In this document: positions 53,995 through 64,000 of the stretch, one piece after another
Position numbering within the stretch: position 1 is the stretch's first letter
Layout of the letters: the number at the start of each line of letters is the position of its first letter
DNA from: Anoxybacillus ayderensis
Lineage (GTDB): Bacteria > Bacillota > Bacilli > Bacillales > Anoxybacillaceae
Assembly: GCF_000833605.1 (NCBI RefSeq)
Contig: NZ_JXTG01000004.1
Span: 1 to 64,000 of the forward strand
Direction of reading: 5' to 3'
Length of the DNA: 64,000 nucleotides
Made by a program: the position numbers and the translations under genes
The notes under the pieces: generated by a model
Told to the model about the DNA's origin: nothing
The model's input: only the letters and a program-made list of their open reading frames with translations
Database searches by the model: none

Positions 53995-56412
53995 GTGAGT
54001 TTTAATCATCGTGAAATCGAGAAAAAATGGCAAAAGTATTGGGAAGAAAATAAAACGTTCAAAACGACGGAAGATGACGGAAAGCGAAAGTTTTATGCGC
54101 TTGACATGTTCCCGTATCCATCTGGTGCAGGATTGCATGTCGGTCATCCAGAAGGATATACAGCGACGGACATTTTAGCACGTATGAAGCGCATGCAAGG
54201 ATATAACGTATTGCATCCAATGGGGTGGGATGCGTTCGGATTGCCAGCTGAGCAATATGCGCTAGATACAGGAAATGACCCGGCCGAATTTACGGAAAAA
54301 AACATTAACAACTTCCGCCGTCAAATTAAATCATTAGGTTTTTCGTATGACTGGGATCGTGAAGTGAATACGACTGATCCGAACTATTACAAATGGACAC
54401 AATGGATTTTCTTAAAGTTATATGAAAAAGGATTAGCATACATGGATGAAGTGCCGGTGAACTGGTGCCCAGCGCTAGGGACGGTATTGGCGAACGAAGA
54501 AGTGATCGATGGAAAAAGTGAGCGCGGGGGACACCCGGTCATTCGCAAGCCGATGAAGCAATGGATGCTTCGCATTACAGCGTATGCGGATCGTTTGCTT
54601 GAAGATTTAGAAGAACTTGATTGGCCAGAAAGCATTAAAGAAATGCAGCGCAACTGGATCGGTCGTTCGGAAGGAGCAAACATTCATTTCCAAGTCGATG
54701 GATATAATGAAACGTTTACGGTGTTTACAACGCGTCCAGACACGTTATTCGGTGCCACTTATGCCGTGTTAGCCCCTGAACATCCGCTCGTTGAAAAAAT
54801 TACAACACCGGAACAGAAGGAAGCTGTTGATGCGTATTTAAAACAAATTCAAAGTAAAAGCGACCTCGAACGTACCGATTTAGCGAAAGAAAAAACAGGT
54901 GTGTTTACGGGGGCGTATGCAATCAATCCAGCCAATGGTGAGAAATTGCCAATTTGGATCGCTGATTACGTGCTAATGAGTTACGGCACAGGGGCAATTA
55001 TGGCGGTGCCAGCACACGACGAGCGTGATTATGAATTTGCGAAAAAGTTTCATTTGCCAATCAAAGAAGTTGTTGCTGGTGGGGACATTTCAAAAGAGGC
55101 ATATACAGGAGACGGCGAACACGTGAACTCTGATTTCTTAAACGGTTTGAATAAAGAAGAAGCAACGAAAAAAATGATTGAATGGCTAGAGGCAAACGGA
55201 AAAGGAGAGAAAAAAGTATCGTATCGCCTTCGCGATTGGTTATTTAGCCGTCAACGTTATTGGGGCGAGCCGATTCCGATCATCCATTGGGAAGATGGAA
55301 CGATGACGCCAGTGCCAGAAGAAGAGTTGCCGCTTGTGTTGCCGAAAACAGATGAAATTAAACCATCAGGAACAGGTGAATCACCGCTTGCGAACATCGA
55401 AGAGTGGGTGAACGTCGTTGACCCGAAAACAGGTAAAAAAGGACGCCGTGAAACGAATACGATGCCGCAATGGGCAGGAAGTTGTTGGTACTATTTGCGT
55501 TACATCGATCCACATAACGATAAGCAATTAGCTGATCCTGAAAAGCTTGAAAAATGGTTGCCGGTCGACATTTACATTGGCGGGGCAGAACATGCGGTGT
55601 TGCACTTATTGTATGCACGTTTTTGGCATAAATTTTTATACGATATCGGCGTTGTGCCAACGAAAGAGCCGTTCCAAAAGCTATTTAACCAAGGAATGAT
55701 TCTTGGAGAAAACAATGAGAAAATGAGTAAGTCGAAAGGAAATGTTGTCAATCCGGACGATATTGTGGAAAGTCACGGAGCCGATACGTTGCGTTTATAT
55801 GAAATGTTTATGGGACCTTTGGAAGCGTCGATCGCATGGTCGACAAAGGGGCTTGACGGTGCACGTCGCTTCTTAGATCGCGTATGGCGTCTATTTGTTG
55901 AAGAAGACGGTCAATTAAATCCGAAAATCGTTGACAATCCAGGAACAGATACGCTTGAACGTGTATATCACCAAACGGTGAAAAAAGTAACAGAAGATTA
56001 CGAGGCGCTTCGTTTCAACACCGCGATCTCACAATTAATGGTGTTTATTAACGAAGCATATAAAGCGCCTGTATTACCGAAAGTATATATGGAAGGATTC
56101 GTGAAGTTGCTGTCGCCAGTTTGTCCACATATTGCTGAGGAATTATGGGAGAAGCTTGGACATAACAATACGATCGCATACGAAGCTTGGCCAGCATACG
56201 ATGAAGCGAAATTAGTTGAAGATGAAGTCGAAATCGTCATTCAAGTAAACGGAAAAGTGCGTGCGAAACTACACGTTCCTGCTGATGCAACAAAAGAACA
56301 GCTTGAGCAATTGGCAATGGAGGACGAAAAAATTAAAGAACAAATTGAAGGAAAAACTGTACGTAAAGTGATCGCTGTCCCAGGAAAACTAGTGAACATT
56401 GTTGCAAATTAA
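53995..56412 (+). CDS. leuS: Leucyl-tRNA synthetase
   Basis: 805 aa class I synthetase. HIGH-type motif [17 protein letters not shown] near residue 43, editing domain ([14 protein letters not shown]1) ~240-390, KMSKSKGN near 577. The GTG at 53995, eight bases after AAGGAGG, gives the expected N-terminus [12 protein letters not shown]; the longer frame runs back through the T-box. Regulated by the T-box leader. Confidence 0.98.
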   Translation: MSFNHREIEKKWQKYWEENKTFKTTEDDGKRKFYALDMFPYPSGAGLHVGHPEGYTATDILARMKRMQGYNVLHPMGWDAFGLPAEQYALDTGNDPAEFTEKNINNFRRQIKSLGFSYDWDREVNTTDPNYYKWTQWIFLKLYEKGLAYMDEVPVNWCPALGTVLANEEVIDGKSERGGHPVIRKPMKQWMLRITAYADRLLEDLEELDWPESIKEMQRNWIGRSEGANIHFQVDGYNETFTVFTTRPDTLFGATYAVLAPEHPLVEKITTPEQKEAVDAYLKQIQSKSDLERTDLAKEKTGVFTGAYAINPANGEKLPIWIADYVLMSYGTGAIMAVPAHDERDYEFAKKFHLPIKEVVAGGDISKEAYTGDGEHVNSDFLNGLNKEEATKKMIEWLEANGKGEKKVSYRLRDWLFSRQRYWGEPIPIIHWEDGTMTPVPEEELPLVLPKTDEIKPSGTGESPLANIEEWVNVVDPKTGKKGRRETNTMPQWAGSCWYYLRYIDPHNDKQLADPEKLEKWLPVDIYIGGAEHAVLHLLYARFWHKFLYDIGVVPTKEPFQKLFNQGMILGENNEKMSKSKGNVVNPDDIVESHGADTLRLYEMFMGPLEASIAWSTKGLDGARRFLDRVWRLFVEEDGQLNPKIVDNPGTDTLERVYHQTVKKVTEDYEALRFNTAISQLMVFINEAYKAPVLPKVYMEGFVKLLSPVCPHIAEELWEKLGHNNTIAYEAWPAYDEAKLVEDEVEIVIQVNGKVRAKLHVPADATKEQLEQLAMEDEKIKEQIEGKTVRKVIAVPGKLVNIVAN

Positions 56413-56416
56413 TTAC

Positions 56417-56455
56417 AAACAAGCCTCTCGCACATACGGTGAGAGGCTTTCGTTA
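56417..56455 (+). terminator. Terminator of leuS
   Basis: AAGCCTCTC/GAGAGGCTT stem followed by TCGTT; short T-run only. Confidence 0.7.
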
Positions 56456-56473
56456 AAAGAAAGGGAGAGATCG

Positions 56474-56770
56474 ATGAAAGAAATAACAGCAGCACAATTA
56501 AAACAAATGATACAAACAGGTGAGCGCGTTCATGTTATTGATGTGCGCGAAGACGAAGAAGTCGCCTTTGGAATGATTCCATCAGCGACACATATAAAAA
56601 TGGGGGATATTCCAGAAAGAATGAACGAGCTAGACAAAAATGAAACGTATGTCATTATTTGTCGTTCTGGTGTTCGTAGTGAGCATGTGTGTCGTTATTT
56701 AGAGGCGCATGGTTATGATGTATGTAACGTTATTGACGGGATGCTCGGCTGGGACGGCGAACTTGAGTAA
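56474..56770 (+). CDS. Rhodanese-domain sulfurtransferase
   Basis: 98-aa single rhodanese domain. Active-site loop ICRSGVRS with the catalytic Cys near residue 64; HVIDVREDEEVAFGMIPSATHI at the start of the domain. Such single-domain proteins transfer sulphane sulphur or detoxify cyanide. ATG 56474 has GGGAGAG upstream. Confidence 0.93.
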   Translation: MKEITAAQLKQMIQTGERVHVIDVREDEEVAFGMIPSATHIKMGDIPERMNELDKNETYVIICRSGVRSEHVCRYLEAHGYDVCNVIDGMLGWDGELE

Positions 56771-56788
56771 TTGAAATGTCATGATTGC

Positions 56789-56830
56789 CTTAGAAACAAT
56801 AAGATCGCTCGTTTACGATCTTATTGTTTC
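56789..56830. terminator. Bidirectional terminator rhodanese / ytfP
   Basis: AAACAATAAGATCG/CGATCTTATTGTTT perfect 14-bp stem overlapping the ytfP stop. Confidence 0.85.
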
Positions 56831-58089
56831 GCATATATCGCGGCATGCATGCCAGCAAGCCGACCAGTCACGAGCGCTGCAGTAATGTTATAACCTCCTG
56901 TGTAACCGTGAATATCTAAAATTTCTCCGCAAAAATATAAACCTTTCATCAGTTTAGATGCCATTTCTTTCGGATGTACTTCTTTGACCGATACACCGCC
57001 GCCTGTGACGAACGCTTTTTCAAGCGGTAACGTTCCGTGAACAGAAAAAGTGAATGTTTTACATGCCGCAATAAATGTGCGCACTTTGTCGTGACTTAAT
57101 GTGCTTGCGACCGTTTGTGGATCGATCTTTGTTTGCTCAAGCAAAAATAGTACATATCGTTCTGGAAGCGGCATGATTGCTTTGACAATATTTTTTATTG
57201 CTTTTTTCGGCTCTTCTTTCATGGTGCGCACAATGTGTTGAAATAATATTTCCCCTTTTTCATCTGGCAACGCATCAATCGTCATGTTCACAGACGATTG
57301 TTTTTTTAACTGTTTCACAACAAATTGGCTACATCGTAATGCCGCTGGTCCTGAAATACCGAAATGTGTAAAAATCATATCCATCCGATGTGTGACGATT
57401 GGTTTCCCTTTTTCGTTTAATACGCTTAATGCCACATCGCGCAATGATAGTCCTTGTAACGTCCGATTTTGAATAAAAGGTTCATGTGAAATAATAGGCA
57501 CTTCCGTTGGAAACAGTTCTGTAATCGTATGTCCAGCCTTTTCTGCCCACGCATAACCGTCACCTGTCGAACCGGTATGCGGCACAGATTTCCCTCCAGC
57601 GGCAACAACAACCGCTTTCGTCCGGATCATCTCCCCTGTTTGCAGCGTTACGCCATACACTGCTCCATCTTTATATTCAATGTCTTTTACAGGGGTATGA
57701 ACCCGAACGTCGACACGCCATCGTTTCAATTCACGAAGAAGAGCTTGTACGACAGATTGTGCGCTGTCGCTTACCGGAAACATGCGTCCGTGGTCTTCTT
57801 CTTTTAATGGAACGCCAAGCCGTTCAAAAAAGCGAATAATATCTTCATTATTAAACATAGAAAAGGCACGATATAAAAAACGACCGTTTCCTGGGATATG
57901 TTGAATGAGTTCATCGACTGGTCGTCGATTTGTCACATTACAACGGCCTCCGCCTGAAATGGCTAATTTTCGTCCGAGTTTATCTCCTTTATCAAGAAGG
58001 AGAACGCGTCCACCTTGTTCACCAGCAGCGATCGCTGCCATTAATCCTGACGGCCCCCCGCCGATGACTACGACATCATATGTCATCAT
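56821..58089 (-). CDS. ytfP: HI0933/BaiN-type flavoprotein (YtfP)
   Basis: 422 aa. FAD-binding [25 protein letters not shown] at the N-terminus (read in pieces: [14 protein letters not shown]), then [17 protein letters not shown] near 45, diagnostic for the HI0933 group, and the C-terminal [16 protein letters not shown]. Oxidoreductase of unknown substrate. ATG 58089 follows GAAAGGA; GTG 58095 is possible. Divergent from ytgP as in B. subtilis. Confidence 0.9.
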   Translation of the reverse strand: MMTYDVVVIGGGPSGLMAAIAAGEQGGRVLLLDKGDKLGRKLAISGGGRCNVTNRRPVDELIQHIPGNGRFLYRAFSMFNNEDIIRFFERLGVPLKEEDHGRMFPVSDSAQSVVQALLRELKRWRVDVRVHTPVKDIEYKDGAVYGVTLQTGEMIRTKAVVVAAGGKSVPHTGSTGDGYAWAEKAGHTITELFPTEVPIISHEPFIQNRTLQGLSLRDVALSVLNEKGKPIVTHRMDMIFTHFGISGPAALRCSQFVVKQLKKQSSVNMTIDALPDEKGEILFQHIVRTMKEEPKKAIKNIVKAIMPLPERYVLFLLEQTKIDPQTVASTLSHDKVRTFIAACKTFTFSVHGTLPLEKAFVTGGGVSVKEVHPKEMASKLMKGLYFCGEILDIHGYTGGYNITAALVTGRLAGMHAAIYAKQ

Positions 58090-58186
58090 TTTCACGTCCT
58101 TTCTGTTATGATTATAATGATTTTATGGAAAAGAAAAAAGTGTGCTAAAATAGGTGGAGCAATGAATCCGTTAAGGAAGGGATAAT

Positions 58187-59812
58187 ATGTCATCATCAAA
58201 GTTGTTAAGAGGCACATTTATTTTAACGGGAGGCGTGTTTTTATCGCGCATATTAGGACTTATATACGTCTTCCCGTTTTATCAACTTGTTGGGAAACAA
58301 GGGGGAGCGCTTTATTCGTACGGTTACGTTCCGTATACGTTGTTTATTAGTATAGCAACGATGGGGGTGCCGCTAGCTGTATCAAAGTTTGTTTCGAAAT
58401 ATAATGCACTTGGCGAATATGCGATTGGACGAAAATTGTTTCGTTCAGGTATGACGTTAATGGCGATCACAGGGTTTCTCGCTTGGCTCATTTTATATAT
58501 GAGTGCCCCGTTATTAGCCCCGTTTGTCGTCAATGATGACGGACACGGCAACTCGATTGCGGATGTTGCTTCTGTCATTCGCGCAGTTAGTTTCGCTTTA
58601 TTACTTGTGCCGATGATGAGTTTAATTCGAGGGTTTTTTCAAGGTCATGAATCGATGGGGCCGACAGCGTTGTCGCAAGTCGTTGAGCAACTTGTCCGCA
58701 TCATCTTTTTGCTTGCAGGGAGTTACATCGTTTTACGCATCTTCGACGGCTCGCTTGTGACGGCTATTCAAGTGGCGACGTTTGCAGCATTTATCGGTGC
58801 CGTTGGTGGACTAGCTGTTTTATTCATGTATTGGTTTAAGCGAAAATCGTTTTTAGATGAACTATTAAAGCAAGATCGCGGTACGATCCATATGTCATTA
58901 AAAGAGATGTATAAAGAATTGATTGCCTATGCTGCCCCGTTTGCTTTTGTTGGCTTAGCAATGCCTTTATATCAACTCATTGACCAATTTACGTTTAATA
59001 AAGCGATGGCAAGCATCGGGCTCGGTGCCATTTCAGAGGACGCATACGGCATTTTCAACGTATGGGCACAAAAGCTTGTCATTATCCCAGTAACATTAGC
59101 GACGTCATTTAGCTTAACGCTCATTCCGACGATTACAAAAGCGTATGTGCAAGGAGAGAGCAAGCAACTAAAAAAATATTTAAATGACACGTTTCAAGTC
59201 GTTATGTTTATTACGTTGCCGGCAGTCATTGGCATGGCGCTTTTATCTGAATATGTATATGCCGCTTTTTACAGCTACGATCCACTTGGCACAGAGGTGT
59301 TGCGGGCATACGCACCGACCGCTATTTTCTTTGCTTTATTTTCTGTGACGGCGGCCATTTTACAAGGGATTAATAAACAAAAATTTACCGTCATTAGTTT
59401 ATGTATCGGATTATTGTTTAAATTATTTTTTAACTACATACTCATTGTTTCGTTTGAAACGGTAGGAGCTATTTTGGCAACGACGATTGGATACGCTTTG
59501 TCGGTTAGTTTAAACTTATGGGTCATTCAACGGTATACAAATTATCGTTATCATTTTGTTGCCAAGCGTATGTTGTTTATGGGGATTTTAACAACAATAA
59601 TGTGTGCTGTCGTCTGGCCGGTCGCAAAACTGATGGATCGTTTTCTTCATTACAACGGTAGCATGATCCAATCGGTCATCATCGTCGCACTCGGCGGATT
59701 GATCGGAGCGACTGTTTACTTTTATTTAAGTGAACGTTCGAATTTGTTATATGCGTTATTTGGAAATCGCTTTTCATTTTTAAAAAAGAAAGAAAAGAAG
59801 GCTTTGTCATAG
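58187..59812 (+). CDS. murJ: MOP/MATE-superfamily lipid II flippase (YtgP/MurJ type)
   Basis: 541 aa, about fourteen helices. Opening LLRGTFILTGGVFLSRILGLIYVFPF and ISIATMGVPLAVSKFVSKYNALGEY are characteristic of the SpoVB/YtgP branch; B. subtilis YtgP was shown to act as MurJ in lipid II export. AAGGAAGGG before the ATG. Not in a sporulation locus, so the YtgP paralogue is likelier than SpoVB. Confidence 0.88.
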   Translation: MSSSKLLRGTFILTGGVFLSRILGLIYVFPFYQLVGKQGGALYSYGYVPYTLFISIATMGVPLAVSKFVSKYNALGEYAIGRKLFRSGMTLMAITGFLAWLILYMSAPLLAPFVVNDDGHGNSIADVASVIRAVSFALLLVPMMSLIRGFFQGHESMGPTALSQVVEQLVRIIFLLAGSYIVLRIFDGSLVTAIQVATFAAFIGAVGGLAVLFMYWFKRKSFLDELLKQDRGTIHMSLKEMYKELIAYAAPFAFVGLAMPLYQLIDQFTFNKAMASIGLGAISEDAYGIFNVWAQKLVIIPVTLATSFSLTLIPTITKAYVQGESKQLKKYLNDTFQVVMFITLPAVIGMALLSEYVYAAFYSYDPLGTEVLRAYAPTAIFFALFSVTAAILQGINKQKFTVISLCIGLLFKLFFNYILIVSFETVGAILATTIGYALSVSLNLWVIQRYTNYRYHFVAKRMLFMGILTTIMCAVVWPVAKLMDRFLHYNGSMIQSVIIVALGGLIGATVYFYLSERSNLLYALFGNRFSFLKKKEKKALS

Positions 59813-59828
59813 CCTTCTTCTTTGTATT
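59795..59828. terminator. Terminator ytgP / convergent gene
   Basis: AAGAAGGCT/AGCCTTCTT stem with A-run upstream and TCTTTGT downstream. Confidence 0.8.
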
Positions 59829-60087
59829 AAAAGTCGCTGCTAAATGGGAATCCGAGTTGACGTTCAACGCGTTGAAGACGTCGATTTAAGTTGTTAATTT
59901 GTTGTTGTTGGCGTTCTGTGATGCGCTCGAGGCGATCAACTCGACGTTCAAGGGAGCCGCTTGGAAAACTTGGTGTTCCAGGAAATCCTGGTGTGCCCGG
60001 AAATCCACCAGGGAATCCTGGTGTAAATGGAGAGCCTCCGTAATAAGGCATGCCCGGCATTTGTTGCTGTTGTTGGCGTTCGTCCAT
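59827..60087 (-). CDS. Pro/Gly-rich, coiled-coil small protein (possible spore coat)
   Basis: 86 aa. N-terminus DERQQQQQMPGMPYYGG, then repeats of the type FPGTPGFPGTPSFP (residues ~22-42), then a charged heptad-like coiled coil (RRVDRLERITERQQQQINN). ATG 60087 has AAAGGAGTT upstream. The low-complexity Pro-Gly plus coiled-coil layout is common in spore coat or exosporium proteins of Bacillaceae, but no family was recognised. Confidence 0.7.
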   Translation of the reverse strand: MDERQQQQQMPGMPYYGGSPFTPGFPGGFPGTPGFPGTPSFPSGSLERRVDRLERITERQQQQINNLNRRLQRVERQLGFPFSSDF

Positions 60088-60193
60088 TTGGAAAACTCCT
60101 TTCGCTTTAATTGTTACGTAGGCAGTATATGTGACAGTTGACATAGGTGTATGGACGAACGCCTAAAAAAGAAAAACATTTGGAGGGATTTTT

Positions 60194-60916
60194 ATGTTGC
60201 GCATTGATAAACTGCTAGCAAACATGGGATATGGAACGAGAAAAGAAGTGAAAAAATTATTGAAAGCAGGGGTTGTCAAAGTCGATGGGATGACGGTGAA
60301 AGATGCAAAAACACACGTCAATCCGAAAGAACAAGTCGTTACCGTATGGGGAGAAGAAGTAGAGTATAAACCGTTTATTTATTTAATGATGAATAAACCA
60401 AAAGGGGTCATTTCAGCAACAGAGGATGCTGTGGAGGAAACAGTCGTTGATTTACTAGAAGAGGAAGATCGCATATTTGATCCATTTCCTGTTGGACGGT
60501 TAGATAAAGATACAGAGGGGCTATTGTTGTTAACAAATGATGGTCAGCTTGCTCATCAACTATTGTCACCGAAAAAACATGTTCCGAAAACGTATGAGGC
60601 GATCATTGATGGAGAAGTAACAGAAGAAGACGTTGTTGCCTTCCAGCGCGGTGTCGTGCTCGACGACGGGTATGAAACGAAGCCAGCAAAACTTGTTATC
60701 GTTCGCTCCGGTTTACGTTCTGATGTGCAAATTACAATTACAGAAGGGAAGTTTCATCAAATTAAACGAATGTTCCAAGCGGTTGGCAAGCGAGTCGTTT
60801 ACTTAAAGCGGGTTCAAATGGGACCGTTGCCGCTCGATGAAACGTTAGAGCCTGGGGAATATCGTGAGTTGACGGATGAAGAAATCGCTTTATTAAAGGG
60901 AGAGAACAAAAAATAG
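60194..60916 (+). CDS. rsuA: Small-subunit rRNA pseudouridine synthase (RsuA family)
   Basis: 240 aa. S4 RNA-binding domain at residues ~1-50 (LRIDKLLANMGYGTRKEVKK), catalytic motif GRLDKDTEGLLLLTNDG near 105 with the nucleophile Asp, and FHQIKRMFQAVGK near 190. Likely makes pseudouridine in helix 18 of 16S rRNA. GGAGGG before the ATG. Confidence 0.93.
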   Translation: MLRIDKLLANMGYGTRKEVKKLLKAGVVKVDGMTVKDAKTHVNPKEQVVTVWGEEVEYKPFIYLMMNKPKGVISATEDAVEETVVDLLEEEDRIFDPFPVGRLDKDTEGLLLLTNDGQLAHQLLSPKKHVPKTYEAIIDGEVTEEDVVAFQRGVVLDDGYETKPAKLVIVRSGLRSDVQITITEGKFHQIKRMFQAVGKRVVYLKRVQMGPLPLDETLEPGEYRELTDEEIALLKGENKK

Positions 60917-60944
60917 GAACCTGCTAGGAGGTTCCGTCTATATG
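60916..60944. terminator. Weak hairpin rsuA / ytzE
   Basis: GGAACCT/AGGTTCC stem without a strong T-run on either strand. Confidence 0.5.
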
Positions 60945-60951
60945 CATGCTG

Positions 60952-61173
60952 TTATGATGACATCTTGACTCTTTTTTTAGTTGTTGTCCATTTACCTTTG
61001 CTAGGGCTGTGAATTAAGTCGTTGTATGCTAACACGTTTAAATCCCGCTGAATCGTTCGTGGGGTAATGCCGAATTCGTCCACGAGCTCTTGCGTTGTCA
61101 CTGTTCCTCTCTCGCTAATGAACATGTAGACGGACTTAATACGGGTTAGCATGCGATCGGTAGATGGTTTCAA
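60952..61173 (-). CDS. ytzE: DeoR-type helix-turn-helix regulator, short (YtzE)
   Basis: 73 aa. RIKSVYMFISERGTVTTQEL and FGITPRTIQRDLNVLAYNDL form a DeoR-like winged HTH with no effector domain. TTG start at 61173 after AGGGAGTG; the much longer frame upstream is not credible. Matches B. subtilis YtzE in size and place. Target unknown. Confidence 0.82.
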   Translation of the reverse strand: MKPSTDRMLTRIKSVYMFISERGTVTTQELVDEFGITPRTIQRDLNVLAYNDLIHSPSKGKWTTTKKRVKMSS

Positions 61174-61346
61174 ATGATCACTCCCTATCGTCACATCATT
61201 CGCATGGTACAACAAAGATGAAAAACTAGATGTCTCATCATTTATTTTACACGAAAACATAAGAAAAATGCTATAAATTTGCTGAATTTTACACAATATT
61301 AACACAATTAGTACCATATTTTTCTGTGGAAAGGATGAATGTAGCA
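61174..61346. promoter_or_regulatory. Divergent promoter region ytzE / pepV
   Basis: A/T-rich 170 bp; two TACACAATATTAACACAAT-like stretches near 61290 could hold -10 elements. No operator recognised. Confidence 0.3.
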
Positions 61347-62747
61347 ATGAATGTGAACTGGATGGAAGAAGTAAAAAAGCGAGAGTCAGCGCTTTTGAAA
61401 GATTTGCAAACATTTTTGCGCATTCCAAGTGTGCGAAATGAACAGACAGCTACACAAGAGGCACCATTAGGAAAAGAGGTGTATGAAGCGCTTTGTTACA
61501 TGCTAAAGCGTGGTGAAGAAGAAGGGTTTGTCACAAAAAACGTTGACGGACTAGCTGGTCATTTGGAAATGGGCAATGGTGAAGAGATTGTAGGGATATT
61601 ATGTCATGTGGATGTTGTTCCCCCTGGCGACGGTTGGACGTTCGATCCGTTCGGGGGAACGATTGTAGATGGAAAAATTTATGCCCGAGGTGCACTCGAT
61701 GATAAAGGTCCGACGATCGCTGCCTTTTATGCGATGAAAATTGTCAAAGAGCTCGGTTTACCGTTAGCTAAGCGCGTACGAATGATTATTGGAACAGATG
61801 AAGAGAGCGATTGGCAATGTGTTGAGCGTTATTTTCAAACGGAGCAAATGCCAACGCTCGGTTTTGCACCTGATGCAGACTTTCCGATTATTTATGCTGA
61901 AAAAGGGATCGCCGATTTCGATCTGATTCAACAGCCAACAAACGAGCGAAGTGAATGTATCCTTCTTTCGTTCCATGCCGGGCGCCGATACAATATGGTA
62001 CCGGATTTCGCTGAAGCGGCTTTGCGGTTAGCAGATGGGGAAGCGATGAAAGAACGTTTTCTCGCATTTTTACAAACACATGCTATTGACGGTGAAGCAC
62101 ATAGCGACGGAGAGACGTTCACTTTGCGCGTTCGTGGCGTTTCGGCTCACGGAATGGAACCGAACAATGGTGTAAATGCTGGATTATGGCTTGTGAAATT
62201 TTTGGAAAACGAACAACTTGATCCGCAAGCCAACGCGTTTGTTCGGTTTGTTTCCCAATATTTTCATGAAGATACGCGCGGAAGACGATTAGGGGTTGCA
62301 CATACAAACGAGGAACTCGGTGATTTGACGATAAACGTTGGTGTTCTTTCATATACGAGTGAACATGGTGGAAAGATCGGCATCAACTTGCGCTACCCTG
62401 TGACGAATGACATCGTGCATACGAAAAAAATGATTGAGCAAGTCGCTGAGCGTCATGCGTTTGCACTGACGGATTTTTCGAATTCTGCACCGCATTATGT
62501 AGCAAAAGATCATCCGCTCGTTCAAACGTTGCAACGCGTCTATGAAGAGCAGACGGGTGAACGAGCGTCACTACTTGCCATCGGCGGTGGAACATATGCT
62601 CGTTCGTTACAAGCTGGGGTAGCATTCGGCCCGTTATTTCCGAATCGTCCGGATGTGGCGCACCAAAAGGATGAGCATATGTTTATTGACGATTTGTTAA
62701 AAGCAACGGCCATTTATGCTCAAGCGATTTATGAGCTAGCAAAATGA
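61347..62747 (+). CDS. pepV: M20-family dipeptidase PepV
   Basis: 466 aa cytosolic zinc dipeptidase. Metal ligands: CHVDVVPPGDGW (His, Asp) near residue 92, GALDDKGP (Asp) near 122, GTDEESDW (catalytic Glu/Glu) near 157, PDADFP near 178, and HQKDEHMF near the C-terminus. ATG 61347 is chosen since the earlier ATG at 61335 abuts GGAAAGG; spacing from it to 61347 is rather long, so the start is uncertain. Confidence 0.93.
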   Translation: MNVNWMEEVKKRESALLKDLQTFLRIPSVRNEQTATQEAPLGKEVYEALCYMLKRGEEEGFVTKNVDGLAGHLEMGNGEEIVGILCHVDVVPPGDGWTFDPFGGTIVDGKIYARGALDDKGPTIAAFYAMKIVKELGLPLAKRVRMIIGTDEESDWQCVERYFQTEQMPTLGFAPDADFPIIYAEKGIADFDLIQQPTNERSECILLSFHAGRRYNMVPDFAEAALRLADGEAMKERFLAFLQTHAIDGEAHSDGETFTLRVRGVSAHGMEPNNGVNAGLWLVKFLENEQLDPQANAFVRFVSQYFHEDTRGRRLGVAHTNEELGDLTINVGVLSYTSEHGGKIGINLRYPVTNDIVHTKKMIEQVAERHAFALTDFSNSAPHYVAKDHPLVQTLQRVYEEQTGERASLLAIGGGTYARSLQAGVAFGPLFPNRPDVAHQKDEHMFIDDLLKATAIYAQAIYELAK

Positions 62748-62771
62748 CAGTTTCCAAAAATATGTTATAAT

Positions 62772-62805
62772 GAAAAGTGCCGTCGATCGTGACGGTACTT
62801 TTCGT
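62772..62805 (+). terminator. Terminator of pepV
   Basis: AAAAGTGCCGTC/GACGGTACTTTT stem followed by CGTTATTTT. Confidence 0.8.
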
Positions 62806-62831
62806 TATTTTATTTGATATGGGGGATGTTT

Positions 62832-63983
62832 GTGTATACACGTATTTTTCGAGCATTTTATTTTTTACAGTTTTTTAGTTTTGGTTCGCTTTTTCCGTTG
62901 TTATCTGTGTATTTAAAAGATGAAGTTGGATTGTCAGGAACAGAAATCGGGATGATTATGTCCATTAGCCCTATTGTTATGATTTTTATTCAACCAATTT
63001 GGGGAATGGTAAGCGATTATACGCGTCAACCGGTTCAAGTGTTAATCGTATCTTTACTAGGAACAGCTTTTTTTGGTTTTATGTATTCGCTCGTTCATTC
63101 TTATATGTGGTTGCTTGTTATTGCCGCACTACTTGCTGTTATGCAAAGTGGCATTGTTCCATTATCTGATAGTATTACGCTTCATTACGTACAAAAAGCA
63201 AACGAACGGTATGGCTCGATTCGCCTTTGGGGAGCGCTTGGGTTTGCGACTGCTGTCCCGATTGCTGGACAAATTGCTCAGATGTTTCATCTTCGCTTCA
63301 TTTTTTACATTTTCGTTGCTTTACTCATTACGTCGAGTGTGCTTGCATGGAAGTTGCCAAAAGAGCAGTCAAGTGCGAAAGTGAACATTCGTGAAGGAAT
63401 GAAAGAGTTAGTTCGCATTCCACCGTTTCTTTTGTTTTTGTTGACGACGTTTCTTGTCTTTGGTCCAATTTATGCCAACAATTTTTATTTTGGCATTTTG
63501 ATTACTGATTTAGGTGGAACGCTTGCAGGAGTCGGCATTGCCTTTTTATTAGCAGCAGGAAGCGAAGCGCCGTTTATGAAATTTGCTGACGGGGTCGTGC
63601 GAAAGTTTGGCATGATGAACGTTTTATTCGTTGCCACAGCATTATCTTGCGCTCGTTGGTTATTTTACTTTTTTGAACCACCGTTAATGATCGTGTATGC
63701 CACGACAATTGTACAAGGGGCGTCTGTCGGTTTATTTATTCCAGCTGCGCTACAATACGTGCGGGACGTCACTCCTGCACACGTACGTACAACAGCTGTA
63801 TCGCTTTATGCTACAGTTGGAAACGGGCTCGGGAGCTGGTTTTGTACATTTGTAGGAGGATATATATTAGAACGTTGGACAATTGAGCATGTATATTTAT
63901 TTTTCGGATTGTTGACGTTTGGTGGCATGGTGATTTTTGCTTGGCAGTCAAAAAAGACGTTGCGAAAACTATATGAATTTTGA
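62832..63983 (+). CDS. Major facilitator superfamily permease (MFS_1-like)
   Basis: 383 aa, twelve helices. YFLQFFSFGSLFPLLSVYL in helix 1, FIQPIWGMVSDYTRQP as the MFS loop 2-3 signature, YGSIRLWGALGFA before helix 5; this is the LacY/nucleoside-symporter-like MFS_1 subgroup. Substrate unknown. GTG 62832 sits six bases after GGGGG, while ATG 62826 directly abuts it; GTG is preferred. Monocistronic. Confidence 0.85.
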   Translation: MYTRIFRAFYFLQFFSFGSLFPLLSVYLKDEVGLSGTEIGMIMSISPIVMIFIQPIWGMVSDYTRQPVQVLIVSLLGTAFFGFMYSLVHSYMWLLVIAALLAVMQSGIVPLSDSITLHYVQKANERYGSIRLWGALGFATAVPIAGQIAQMFHLRFIFYIFVALLITSSVLAWKLPKEQSSAKVNIREGMKELVRIPPFLLFLLTTFLVFGPIYANNFYFGILITDLGGTLAGVGIAFLLAAGSEAPFMKFADGVVRKFGMMNVLFVATALSCARWLFYFFEPPLMIVYATTIVQGASVGLFIPAALQYVRDVTPAHVRTTAVSLYATVGNGLGSWFCTFVGGYILERWTIEHVYLFFGLLTFGGMVIFAWQSKKTLRKLYEF

Positions 63984-64000
63984 TAAAATTTAGAAAATTA

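Overview
The window is chromosomal DNA of a low-to-moderate GC, spore-forming Bacillaceae, most probably Anoxybacillus or a close Geobacillus relative. Gene order follows the Bacillus subtilis 'yt' region (glgBCDAP; yteA-menA; menFDHBE; luxS; ytkD-ytlACD; pckA-metK-ytoA-ytpAB-ytqAB-ytzC-leuS; ytfP-ytgP-rsuA-ytzE-pepV). Promoters, T-box, SAM-I and cobalamin leaders are of Firmicutes type. The genus is an inference from content and codon use.

Layout. 1-1816: a tRNA cluster (17 intact genes plus a partial one at the left edge) whose order resembles B. subtilis trnB. It is interrupted twice by the same 81-nt structured element, each time preceded by an exact copy of the 5' part of the following tRNA; this is the most unusual signal in the window. 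1855-2811: a cation efflux gene. 3053-10954: the glycogen operon glgBCDAP. 10992-19101: a zinc-finger protein, menA and menFDHB/menE (menaquinone). 19125-29349: two bd-type quinol oxidases (cydAB and a cbdAB/ythAB-like pair) either side of a B12-riboswitch-controlled ribonucleotide reductase operon (nrdA, flavodoxin, nrdB) and a Fur-type two-gene unit. 29445-31813: a Zur-controlled zinc module (znuA-like lipoprotein with a His-rich repeat; YciC/ZagA GTPase).

31855-36940: yidD, luxS, dps, ytkD and an ytlACD ABC importer. 37014-39259: an island bounded by 26-nt direct repeats. It holds a hicBA toxin-antitoxin pair and a decayed prophage head module (toxin-50 domain protein with a probable Sm-like partner, a scaffold fragment and a capsid pseudogene). 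39260-44297: a DUF2584 protein, a desaturase, a cobalt/nickel ECF importer (cbiMQO) and an amidase. 44411-63983: pckA, SAM-riboswitch metK, lipid and tRNA-modification genes, T-box leuS, ytfP/ytgP, rsuA, pepV and an MFS permease.

The genes combine carbon storage (glg), menaquinone synthesis feeding two alternative terminal oxidases, deoxynucleotide synthesis, and metal homeostasis (Fur, Zur, cobalt uptake, B12 riboswitch). All protein calls come from reading motifs and family resemblance; no database search was run. For many genes I moved the start downstream of the longest open frame because a Shine-Dalgarno sequence sits at the right distance.
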